Assembly (NCBI GenBank): GCA_949320185.1
Contig: CASGHK010000008.1
Span: forward strand, 1 to 35,895
DNA length: 35,895 nucleotides
Direction: 5' to 3'
DNA from: an uncultured Methanomicrobiales archaeon
Lineage (GTDB): Archaea > Halobacteriota > Methanomicrobia > Methanomicrobiales > Methanospirillaceae
The translations under genes and the position numbers were made by a program. Position 1 is the stretch's first letter. The number at the start of each line of letters is the position of its first letter. Below the pieces are notes generated by a model, which saw nothing but the letters and a program-made list of their open reading frames with translations, did not search any database and had not been told where the DNA came from. Below, piece after piece: positions 30,187-35,895 of the stretch.

Positions 30187-31740
30187 TCAGCGCGAGAGTA
30201 CGGCCATGATGATCCGGCCGTAGGCGGGACGGGTGATCACCACGCCGATAAGGACGCCGAGGATCGTGATGATCGCGAAGCCCCGCAGGGTCGAGAGGTC
30301 CATCAGCATGAGGGGGACCATGGCGGCGACCACGGTCGCCGCAGACGCGACGATGACACCGAGAGCCCTCGCGAGCCGCTTCAGGTACAGGTTCGGCGAC
30401 GGGACCCGGCCTTCATGAAGGATCTCGTCCGTGATGATGATCAGCTGGTCGATGCCGGTGCCGAGCACGGCGATCAGGCCTGCGATCGTCGCGAGGTCGA
30501 GTTGCAGAATGAACCGGGCGATCCCGAGCAGGATCACAAGCTCGGCCAGGTTCGTCAGCACCATCGGCAGCACGATAGCGGGCTCGCGGTACCGGTAGAA
30601 GATCACCAGAGCGACCGTGAGGATCGCGAACAGCGCTGCGAGGACACTCATCAGCTTGAAGTGGTCGCCGAGAACGGCCGAGACCGAGCCCGAGCCTGCA
30701 ACCTTCACGTCGACGGGGAGTGCACCCGCACGGAGGTGGACCTCGAGGGCCGTCGCTGAGTCCTGCCCGTCCTGGCCCGAGCCAGTCGAAGCGAAGAGCT
30801 GCCGGACGTTCTGGCCGCTGCGGAGCTGGGCCGCGAGGTCGGCAGAGAGGGGCGCGTCGTAGACGGTCGCGTTGTCGAGCAGCATCACCAGGTGATGGTT
30901 CTCCGGGTCCGCTACGGCGCCGTACTTGACTGCCCCCTCACGGAACGCGGTTGCCCCAGACTCGGAGAGGGTGAACCCGACGCCCCAGTTGTTGGAGCCC
31001 GGCGGCTCCTGTGCCGGCAGCCCGACCGAGGTGATCGCGTCGCCGAAGAGGATATGCTCGGAGGCGTTTCCGGTCGTGATGATCCGGATCTCGAACTTGC
31101 CCTGCTTGCCCACGATCTCCTGAGCCGTGTTCATGTCGACACCGGCCATCTCGATGCGTATGTAGCGGGTGATGCCGGTGATGCCGGAGAGGGTATTGAC
31201 CTTGGCGTCGCGCGTCCCGAGGCTGTTGATCTTGTTCTCGAGGATGCGCTTGATGTCTTCAGCCGTCGTCTTCGAGACGCCCTGCTGGATCGAGACCACG
31301 CTGCCGCCGGCCTTCGTGACCGCAGCTTTGACCTGGTCCTCGGTCAAGCCCTTGCGTATCTCCACCTGGTTCGGTCCGACCAGTTCGACATCGGTGTCAA
31401 GGTCCTTCGAGAGTGCTTCGACGAAGTCACTCACCTTTGCCGTGGTCTCGAATGTCACCACTTCGGCCTGGAGTTCGAGCTGGAGCCAGGCACCCTCGTT
31501 CAGGTCGAGGCCGAACTGCAGGTTCGTCTCGAGTTTTCCGTCCTCGAAGTGAGGGTAGATAGCGATCGCCGAGAAGAGGACGAGCACGATCACGAGCGCG
31601 ACTCGCCAATCGGTCAGGAGGGCCTTCCAGTCGATCCCTCGCGATCCGCCGGTGTACGTCGGCGCCGACCGGGTGCTGGTGGCGGTGTCTCCCTCGGCTT
31701 CACGCCGGGCGACCCGCTTCTCCTTCTTCTCTCTCTTCAT
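30187..31740 (-). CDS. secD: Protein-export membrane protein SecD
   Basis: 517 aa. It works with SecF to aid Sec-dependent export. A basic N-terminal tail precedes TM1 (about 47-65); then comes the Phe-Gly-Leu-Asp-Leu-Asn-Glu-Gly motif (family D1), a large external domain with two sub-parts, and five further TM helices in the C-terminal ~200 residues with Leu-Gly-Thr-Gly-Ile-Asp-Gln. ATG 31740 was chosen because GGGAGG precedes it and it overlaps the secF stop as ATGA. The secF-before-secD order is the archaeal arrangement. Confidence 0.95.
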   Translation of the reverse strand: MKREKKEKRVARREAEGDTATSTRSAPTYTGGSRGIDWKALLTDWRVALVIVLVLFSAIAIYPHFEDGKLETNLQFGLDLNEGAWLQLELQAEVVTFETTAKVSDFVEALSKDLDTDVELVGPNQVEIRKGLTEDQVKAAVTKAGGSVVSIQQGVSKTTAEDIKRILENKINSLGTRDAKVNTLSGITGITRYIRIEMAGVDMNTAQEIVGKQGKFEIRIITTGNASEHILFGDAITSVGLPAQEPPGSNNWGVGFTLSESGATAFREGAVKYGAVADPENHHLVMLLDNATVYDAPLSADLAAQLRSGQNVRQLFASTGSGQDGQDSATALEVHLRAGALPVDVKVAGSGSVSAVLGDHFKLMSVLAALFAILTVALVIFYRYREPAIVLPMVLTNLAELVILLGIARFILQLDLATIAGLIAVLGTGIDQLIIITDEILHEGRVPSPNLYLKRLARALGVIVASAATVVAAMVPLMLMDLSTLRGFAIITILGVLIGVVITRPAYGRIIMAVLSR

Positions 31741-32588
31741 TTTGCCTCCCTCCCTTCGATGTACCAGCGCAGGATGCCGGCATTCAGTACCCATGTGTTG
31801 AAGATGTCAGCCACGAGCCCGAGGAGGATCACGGACGAGATCTGGAAGATGACCTCGACGTTGCCGACGAGGGCCACGACCCACATCGACAGGGCAGCCA
31901 CCAAGGCGGTCGAGGTCATGATGAACCCGGTGGTGAACGCACCTGACATCTTGTCGGCCAGGTTCCCCTGCCGCTTCAGGACCCGGTTCGTCAGCAGGAT
32001 GTCAGAGTCGACCGAGTAGCCGATCAGCATCAAAAGGGCCGCCGTCGTCGCGAGCGTGAGGGGGATGCCGAAGAGGTTCATCAGCGCCGATGCGATCACG
32101 ATGTCCGAGAAGGCCGAGAGGATCACGGCAACGGACGGCACGAAGATCCTGAAGATCACGAAGACCACGATCGCCATCAGGATGAACGAGAAGACCAGGG
32201 CGATTGCCGCCTGCTCCTGGAGCGTCGCCCCAAACGAGGCCCCAATCTGGTCGATCTTCGCATCGGGGTACTTCTCGAGCACCAGGGTTGAGAGCGCGCG
32301 GAACTCGGCGTCTTCCATCGGGCCGAACTTCAGGTACTTGCCGTTGTTGATCCCGCTCTCGATGTCGATGAGCGGGTAGCCCGCAAATGCAGCCGAGATC
32401 GCGTCCTCCGAGTCCGTCGTGAAGACTGTGACGGCAGTGCCCCCGGCAAAGTCCATCCCGGGCTTGATCGGCATGCCCGTCATCAGCGTCTGAACCCCGA
32501 GCGAAGCCAGAGCCACGAGGAGGACGATGAGAGGGATCGTCACCATCAGCTTTGGGGGATACTTGTTGATATCGTAACGAAACCCCAT
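31737..32588 (-). CDS. secF: Protein-export membrane protein SecF
   Basis: 283 aa with six TM helices. The Gly-Met-Asp-Phe-Ala-Gly-Gly-Thr motif lies after TM1, followed by an external domain. A Gly-Tyr-Ser-Val-Asp-Ser-Asp motif in the C-terminal membrane half matches the SecF D4-type signature. ATG 32588 was chosen: TTTTAAC (minus strand, about 32617-32623) sits ~30 nt upstream, as expected for a leaderless archaeal transcript, and the extra 33 upstream codons are non-conserved. It is translationally coupled to secD by a 4-nt overlap. Confidence 0.95.
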   Translation of the reverse strand: MGFRYDINKYPPKLMVTIPLIVLLVALASLGVQTLMTGMPIKPGMDFAGGTAVTVFTTDSEDAISAAFAGYPLIDIESGINNGKYLKFGPMEDAEFRALSTLVLEKYPDAKIDQIGASFGATLQEQAAIALVFSFILMAIVVFVIFRIFVPSVAVILSAFSDIVIASALMNLFGIPLTLATTAALLMLIGYSVDSDILLTNRVLKRQGNLADKMSGAFTTGFIMTSTALVAALSMWVVALVGNVEVIFQISSVILLGLVADIFNTWVLNAGILRWYIEGREAK

Positions 32589-32703
32589 ATGACTGTAGGT
32601 ATGGGCGCGGGGCGGGTTAAAAGATTGGGTTTTAGAGGTTTTGCGCCCGTCGGCGTCCTGTTCGATCCGACCAGTTCCGCGTTTCACCGCCCTTCACCCT
32701 GCT

Positions 32704-32894
32704 GCCGGGCGAGCTTGGGGGGATGAGCGTTGCCACCCTCGCCCGGCGAACGGTGCTCGAGCCCGCTTTCCTCTCCAATTCTTCATTATGCGGGGCGCTC
32801 CTGTCCTCTGCGCCAGGGACTGGCCATGTCGAGGTCATGCCCTCCCGATGGGATCGTGACAGCGGGAGGGGACGTGATGTCTCGACAGTTTTTT
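32704..32894 (+). ncRNA. Candidate structured RNA or leader in the secF / RtcB-operon gap
   Basis: The 334-nt gap (32589-32922) has no convincing gene but three hairpins. H1: GCCGGGCGAG (32704-32713) pairs perfectly with CTCGCCCGGC (32738-32747), 10 bp, with a 24-nt loop. H2: GGCGC (32794-32798) pairs with GCGCC (32810-32814). H3: TGTCGAG (32827-32833) pairs with CTCGACA (32881-32887), enclosing a 6/10-nt internal loop and an 8-bp inner stem, CCCTCCCG (32840-32847) with CGGGAGGG (32863-32870). H3 is followed by one G and T6 (32889-32894). Two readings fit: an independent small RNA ending at the T-run (H3 faintly recalls an archaeal H/ACA guide with ACA at its base), or regulatory DNA in which the T-run is the promoter element of the next operon. 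Confidence 0.4.
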
Positions 32895-32897
32895 AAT
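32889..32897 (+). promoter_or_regulatory. TTTTTTAAT promoter-like element before the RtcB operon
   Basis: It lies 26-34 nt before the ATG at 32923, the spacing expected for a TATA box driving a leaderless or short-leader transcript; no Shine-Dalgarno is seen before that ATG. It immediately follows hairpin H3, so the same bases could alternatively terminate an upstream RNA. Confidence 0.45.
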
Positions 32898-32922
32898 CCC
32901 GCCTGCATGAACCATACAGCAC

Positions 32923-33216
32923 ATGCACAGCGCGAACAATGCCGCCCCCAGGCCGGAGGAGTTCGAGGTCTCGGACGATGTGATCGCCTACGTGGCCGAA
33001 CGCAGGACGGACTTTCGGATCTGCACCTCCTGCGGCGGCCCCGTGCTGCTTCCAGTCTCGGTCAAGCCTCCCAAACCGACGGATATCCGGGTTCCTGCCG
33101 GCGATCGGACGATCTTTGTCTCGATCTACCAGGCCAGGTACCTCGACACGATCCACCGGGGGATGATCCCGTTCTTCGTGCCGAAGTGCCGGCCCCCGGT
33201 CAGCAATGAGTATTGA
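32923..33216 (+). CDS. Small uncharacterised CxxC protein, first gene of the RtcB operon, 97 aa
   Basis: Family not recognised. The N-terminal ~25 residues are acidic, then Arg-Ile-Cys-Thr-Ser-Cys-Gly-Gly-Pro gives one CxxC pair, and a third Cys lies near residue 89. A strand-rich Ile-Arg-Val-Pro-Ala-Gly-Asp-Arg-Thr-Ile-Phe-Val segment and Tyr-Gln-Ala-Arg-Tyr-Leu follow. With only two or three cysteines, metal binding would need other ligands or dimerisation. The gene overlaps archease by 11 nt, so it is very likely cotranslated with the RNA-ligation genes. No TM segment or signal peptide. Confidence 0.75.
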   Translation: MHSANNAAPRPEEFEVSDDVIAYVAERRTDFRICTSCGGPVLLPVSVKPPKPTDIRVPAGDRTIFVSIYQARYLDTIHRGMIPFFVPKCRPPVSNEY

Positions 33217-33622
33217 AGAACTCGAACACACGGCGGACCTCCTGTTTCGAATCCGGGCGCCGACCCTTTCCGACCTCTTCTCCGAGGCGGCGCGGGCCCT
33301 GATGCAGACCCTCTATCGGGACACACGGGGACCGGAAACGGGTTCGTGGCCGATTGAGCTCGAAGCAGCGGACCGCGAGTCCCTCATGTACAACTTTCTC
33401 TCGGAGGTGCTCTTTCTCTCGGAGGCGGATAACCTGGTCTTTTGCGGGTTCGAACTGGTGGTGACGGTTTCGCCCCCCGCGGTCGCCGGCCGGCTCGTCG
33501 GCAGGTCGTTCGACCCTGCTCGGGATGCGGGCGGCACCGAGGTGAAGGGGATCTCGTACAGCGACCTGAGGATTGCGGAGAGGGATGGCGAGTTCTGCCT
33601 GGAGGTGCTGTTCGATGTCTGA
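33206..33622 (+). CDS. Archease, RtcB activator
   Basis: 138 aa, full length. Archease speeds guanylylation and turnover of the RtcB RNA ligase. The family's start Glu-His-Thr-Ala-Asp-Leu, the Leu-Phe-Ser-Glu-Ala-Ala-Arg-Ala helix, and the C-terminal Gly-Ile-Ser-Tyr-Ser-Asp-Leu then Val-Leu-Phe-Asp-Val carry the conserved metal-binding acidic residues. It overlaps the small CxxC gene upstream (11 nt) and rtcB downstream (8 nt, ATGTCTGA). Confidence 0.95.
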   Translation: MSIEELEHTADLLFRIRAPTLSDLFSEAARALMQTLYRDTRGPETGSWPIELEAADRESLMYNFLSEVLFLSEADNLVFCGFELVVTVSPPAVAGRLVGRSFDPARDAGGTEVKGISYSDLRIAERDGEFCLEVLFDV

Positions 33623-35057
33623 TTCCATGAAAGGGGTACTGCGGACTGGACCGTACGAGTGGGAACTCCCGGTCGGCTATGTCTCCGGGATGCGGGTTCC
33701 CGGGCGGTTCTTTCTCTCCGAGGCGCTCACTGGGACGCTCGAGGAGGGCGCCCTCCGACAGCTGGCGAACGTCGCGACCCTCCCCGGGATCCGCTGCTGC
33801 TCGCTCGCGATGCCGGACATCCACTGGGGGTACGGTTTTCCGATCGGAGGGGTGGGTGCGTTCGACCTGACCGAAGGGGTCATCTCACCCGGCGGCGTCG
33901 GCTTCGATATCAACTGCGGGGTCCGGCTGATGGCGACTCCGCTCACCGAGGCGGACCTTCGAGAGAAGGCGGCGGTGATCGAGGAGCTGTACCGGGCGGT
34001 GCCGACCGGTGTGGGGGCCCGCTCGACCCAGCGCCTGGGTAAAAACGACCTTACAACGATGCTCATCGACGGTGCCCGCTGGGCGGTCGAGGCCGGGCTC
34101 GGGGTCGAACGCGACCTCGAAAGGTGCGAGGGCTTCGGGCGGATGGAGGAGGCGGACGCCTCGAAGGTCTCGGCAAAGGCCCTCCAGCGGGGTCTGCCCC
34201 AGTCCGGGACCCTCGGAGCCGGCAATCACTTTCTCGAACTCCAGGTGGTGGACGAGGTCTACGACACAAAGGTCGCCGCCGCCTTCGGCGTGGAGGCGGG
34301 GACCGTCGCGGTGATGATCCACTGCGGCTCGCGCGGACTCGGTCACCAGGTCTGCACCGACTATATCCAGGTCCTCGAGGCGGCGACGAAGCGGTACGGG
34401 ATCGCGCTTCCCGACCGGCAGCTCGCCTGTGCCCCGATCGACAGCCCCGAGGGGCGGGCCTACTTTGGGGCGATGGCTGCAGCTGCGAACTACGCCTGGG
34501 CGAACCGGCAGGCGATCATGCACCGGGTCCGTCAGGTCCTCGGGCAGCGGTACGGCCTCTCCCCCGAGGACCTCCCCCTCGTCTACGACGTGGCCCACAA
34601 CATCGCGAAGGTCGAGGAGCACCTGGTCGTCAGCGCCCGCGAGCGGGTCTGCGTCCACCGTAAGGGAGCCACACGGGCCTTCGGGCCCGGTGCGCCGGGT
34701 CTGCCGACCGATCTCGCGCCGTACGGCCAGCCCGTGATCATCCCCGGGAGCATGGGCACGCCCTCGTTCCTGCTTCGCGGTACCGACGAGGCGATGAGCC
34801 GCACCTTCGGCTCGACCTGCCACGGCGCCGGACGGGTGATGAGCCGTTCGGGTGCGAAGAAGCACCTCGCCGGGGCCGAGGTGAAGGAGGCCCTCCAGCG
34901 GGACGGGATCCTGGTCCGTGCCCCGAACGACGCGGCGATCGCGGAGGAGGCCCCCTCGGTCTACAAGTCCAGCACCGAGGTGGTCCGCGTGGTCCACGAG
35001 GTCGGTCTCGGCCGGCTCGTGGCCCGCCTGCGGCCAGTCGGGGTGATCAAGGGATGA
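33615..35057 (+). CDS. rtcB: RNA-splicing ligase RtcB
   Basis: 480 aa, typical archaeal length; no intein is present. It joins 2',3'-cyclic phosphate and 5'-OH RNA ends using GTP and Mn2+, chiefly for tRNA exon ligation. Metal and nucleotide ligands are visible: Cys101 in Asp-Ile-Asn-Cys-Gly-Val-Arg, His205 in Gly-Ala-Gly-Asn-His-Phe-Leu-Glu, His236 in His-Cys-Gly-Ser-Arg-Gly, and the guanylylated His403 in Ser-Thr-Cys-His-Gly-Ala-Gly-Arg. ATG 33615 was chosen because GGAGG lies 9 nt upstream and it overlaps the archease stop. It ends in an ATGA overlap with the next gene. Confidence 0.97.
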   Translation: MSDSMKGVLRTGPYEWELPVGYVSGMRVPGRFFLSEALTGTLEEGALRQLANVATLPGIRCCSLAMPDIHWGYGFPIGGVGAFDLTEGVISPGGVGFDINCGVRLMATPLTEADLREKAAVIEELYRAVPTGVGARSTQRLGKNDLTTMLIDGARWAVEAGLGVERDLERCEGFGRMEEADASKVSAKALQRGLPQSGTLGAGNHFLELQVVDEVYDTKVAAAFGVEAGTVAVMIHCGSRGLGHQVCTDYIQVLEAATKRYGIALPDRQLACAPIDSPEGRAYFGAMAAAANYAWANRQAIMHRVRQVLGQRYGLSPEDLPLVYDVAHNIAKVEEHLVVSARERVCVHRKGATRAFGPGAPGLPTDLAPYGQPVIIPGSMGTPSFLLRGTDEAMSRTFGSTCHGAGRVMSRSGAKKHLAGAEVKEALQRDGILVRAPNDAAIAEEAPSVYKSSTEVVRVVHEVGLGRLVARLRPVGVIKG

Positions 35058-35632
35058 CACCCCCCCGCGCCGGCCTGCTCTGGGATGCCCCGACCACCTT
35101 CGTCCGGTTCGTCGAGGACTGCGGGTTCTCCTGCCAGCTGGTGACCCCCCAACTCTGTGCCGCCCCCTTCTTCCGGGGGTCGTTCTCGGTGCTGGTGGTT
35201 CCCACCGGCTTTGCGAACCCGGCCTACTCACGAACGCTCGTAGCACTCCGGGCCTCGCACAACCGGATCCGGGGTTTTCTCGAGCGGGGCGGGGCCCTGC
35301 TGGTCTTCGGCGCGGCGATCGACCGGGCCGATGCCTACGACTGGCTGCCGATCCGGCTCGTCTACCATCATGAACACGCCCCCTGCCACCTCGAACCGGT
35401 CGAGCCGGTCCTCTTCGACGCCCTCTTCAGCGACTACACTCCCGACGCGATCGAGTGCGATGGATGGTTCGAGGAGTGCGAGGGGGAGGTGGTCGCAACG
35501 GCAGGCGGCCGGCCGGTCGCGGTCGCCGCGCGAGTCGGTGACGGCCTCGTCGTGGCGACCACGGTCCACGAGTATCCGTCGCGCGGATTTCTTTCCTTCA
35601 TCGAGAGAGAGCGGGGTGCGGCGGTCTTCTAA
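35054..35632 (+). CDS. Uncharacterised class I glutamine amidotransferase-like protein, 192 aa
   Basis: The ATG overlaps the rtcB stop by 4 nt, so it is the fourth gene of the archease/RtcB operon. The pattern suggests a GATase1/DJ-1-like alpha-beta fold: an N-terminal Leu-Leu-Trp-Asp strand, Val-Leu-Val-Val-Pro-Thr-Gly near residue 47-53, Phe-Leu-Glu-Arg-Gly-Gly-Ala-Leu-Leu-Val-Phe-Gly near 75-86, and late Gly-Leu-Val-Val-Ala-Thr-Thr-Val-His-Glu-Tyr-Pro. The usual nucleophile elbow Cys is not obvious (Phe-Gly-Ala-Ala where Gly-x-Cys would be), so it is probably not an active amidotransferase. A binding or regulatory role for RNA repair is inference from position. Confidence 0.65.
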   Translation: MTPPRAGLLWDAPTTFVRFVEDCGFSCQLVTPQLCAAPFFRGSFSVLVVPTGFANPAYSRTLVALRASHNRIRGFLERGGALLVFGAAIDRADAYDWLPIRLVYHHEHAPCHLEPVEPVLFDALFSDYTPDAIECDGWFEECEGEVVATAGGRPVAVAARVGDGLVVATTVHEYPSRGFLSFIERERGAAVF

Positions 35633-35743
35633 CCGGCCGAGATCCCCCGATCGCTGGCTGGGGGATCTCCTTGATCGAATCGACGTTCCCGACCCGGAGG
35701 ACGAACCCGTACCCTGTCGAAAGAGCGGGCGAACTATATCGTC
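35616..35743 (+). pseudogene. N-terminal fragment of a gene interrupted by the right IS copy
   Basis: A GTG at 35616, overlapping the end of the previous gene by 17 nt and preceded by a GAGAGA purine tract, opens a frame that stays open to the IS boundary at 35744 (about 42 codons). The peptide starts Arg/Ser-rich, then gives an acidic amphipathic segment (Trp-Leu-Gly-Asp-Leu-Leu-Asp-Arg) and a Pro/Asp/Glu-rich stretch with one Cys. It is not recognised. Either the IS cut a fifth gene of the RtcB operon or this short frame is chance; the overlap style of the operon favours the former. Confidence 0.4.
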
Positions 35744-35769
35744 GGGTATAGTGTCATTTCAGCCCCCAA

Positions 35770-35786
35770 CTCCTATCACCTAGGAG
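35770..35786 (+). promoter_or_regulatory. Hairpin over the transposase ribosome-binding site (right IS copy)
   Basis: CTCCTA (35770-35775), the loop TCACC and TAGGAG (35781-35786) make a 6-bp stem that covers the AGGAGG at 35782-35787. The ATG at 35793 follows with ideal spacing. A transcript starting inside the 5' arm would lack the block, whereas read-through from outside would carry it. Confidence 0.5.
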
Positions 35787-35792
35787 GGGTTC

Positions 35793-35895
35793 ATGACCAG
35801 GATTGTTTGCCCGCGATGTCACTGTGAGAAGCTGTATCGCATGAGCACAGGACAGCGTCGATGCTCCCACTGTCGGTACGACTTTCGTCCCCATC
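35793..35895 (+). CDS. Transposase, N-terminal zinc-ribbon fragment (truncated by window edge)
   Basis: ATG 35793 with AGGAGG 5 nt upstream. 34 complete codons encode the same zinc ribbon as the left copy (Cys6, Cys9, Cys24, Cys27). The catalytic part lies beyond the window, so activity and family cannot be judged. Confidence 0.75.
   Translation, partial: MTRIVCPRCHCEKLYRMSTGQRRCSHCRYDFRPH

Larger units (their letters stand above)
35744..35895 (+). mobile_element. Insertion sequence, right copy (partial, runs off the window)
   Basis: Starting GGGTATAGTGTCAT, this is the same element as at 1-156 but inverted, and differs there by a single T/G at the fifteenth base. It holds the terminal region, the hairpin-covered ribosome-binding site and the first 34 codons of the transposase, which runs off the right edge. 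Near-identity of the copies suggests recent activity. Confidence 0.85.

Noticed and set aside
32660-32667. GTTCGATC resembling a tRNA T-loop
   Set aside because: The flanking bases do not form the 5-bp T stem, and no acceptor, D or anticodon arms can be placed around it.
1-35895. A 36-kb composite transposon bounded by the two inverted IS copies
   Set aside because: The cargo is core chromosomal (mutSL, secDF, tfs, truD, rtcB and others) with uniform composition and no mobility or resistance genes. A contig ending inside repeated IS copies is simpler.

Overview
The window looks like one contig from the chromosome of a GC-rich methanogenic euryarchaeon, most probably order Methanomicrobiales (Methanoculleus-like is a guess from GC content and gene mix, not a demonstrated placement). 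The archaeal signs are transcription factor S, Pth2-type peptidyl-tRNA hydrolase, TruD, Dph2, archaeal Hpt, SecF-SecD order, an archaeosortase and archaease/RtcB. The methanogen sign is MfnA (tyrosine decarboxylase of methanofuran synthesis). Bacterial-type MutS/MutL, found in some Methanomicrobia, fits too. Genes are densely packed with many 4-8 nt start/stop overlaps, and the high third-position GC creates many long false frames.

Both ends (1-156 and 35744-35895) are the same insertion sequence in opposite orientation, each with the transposase gene reading outward off the contig. They differ at one base over about 152. Gene remnants abut both copies: a C-terminal tail on the left (157-384) and an N-terminal start on the right (35616-35743). 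The contig most likely stops where the assembly could not cross a repeated IS.

Layout. 0.7-2.0 kb: two tandem related dicluster ferredoxins. 2.1-6.5 kb: mutS-mutL, overlapping by 4 nt. 6.5-9.3 kb: a five-PAS soluble histidine kinase, convergent with mutL. 9.5-12.05 kb: methyltransferase-like gene, pth2, truD. 12.05-14.3 kb: a riboflavin-pathway reductase, a CDP-alcohol phosphatidyltransferase and archaeosortase artA. 14.4-16.75 kb: TFS, a zinc-ribbon/PUA/PAPS-reductase fusion, and hisH. 16.77-19.1 kb: DUF1616 protein, flavin-binding PPOX-like protein, CorA. 19.1-25.8 kb, minus strand: a tightly overlapped run ppsA-mfnA-hpt-dph2-METTL5-like methyltransferase-MFS transporter. 26.1-30.0 kb: a five-PEGA-repeat surface protein, a nucleotide-sugar dehydrogenase and a DUF362 ferredoxin. 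30.2-32.6 kb: secF-secD. 32.9-35.6 kb: an RNA-ligation operon of a small CxxC protein, archease, RtcB and a GATase-like protein.

The features most worth a second look are: the 334-nt gap between secF and the RtcB operon, which holds three hairpins, the last closing directly before a T6 run (candidate structured RNA or leader); the two uncharacterised partners coupled to archease/RtcB; the zinc-ribbon/PUA/PAPS-reductase fusion; a dph2 gene whose homology extends upstream to an ACG where an ATG is expected; the artA/lipid-synthase pair; and an IS ribosome-binding site buried in a hairpin. No tRNA, rRNA or CRISPR array was recognised.
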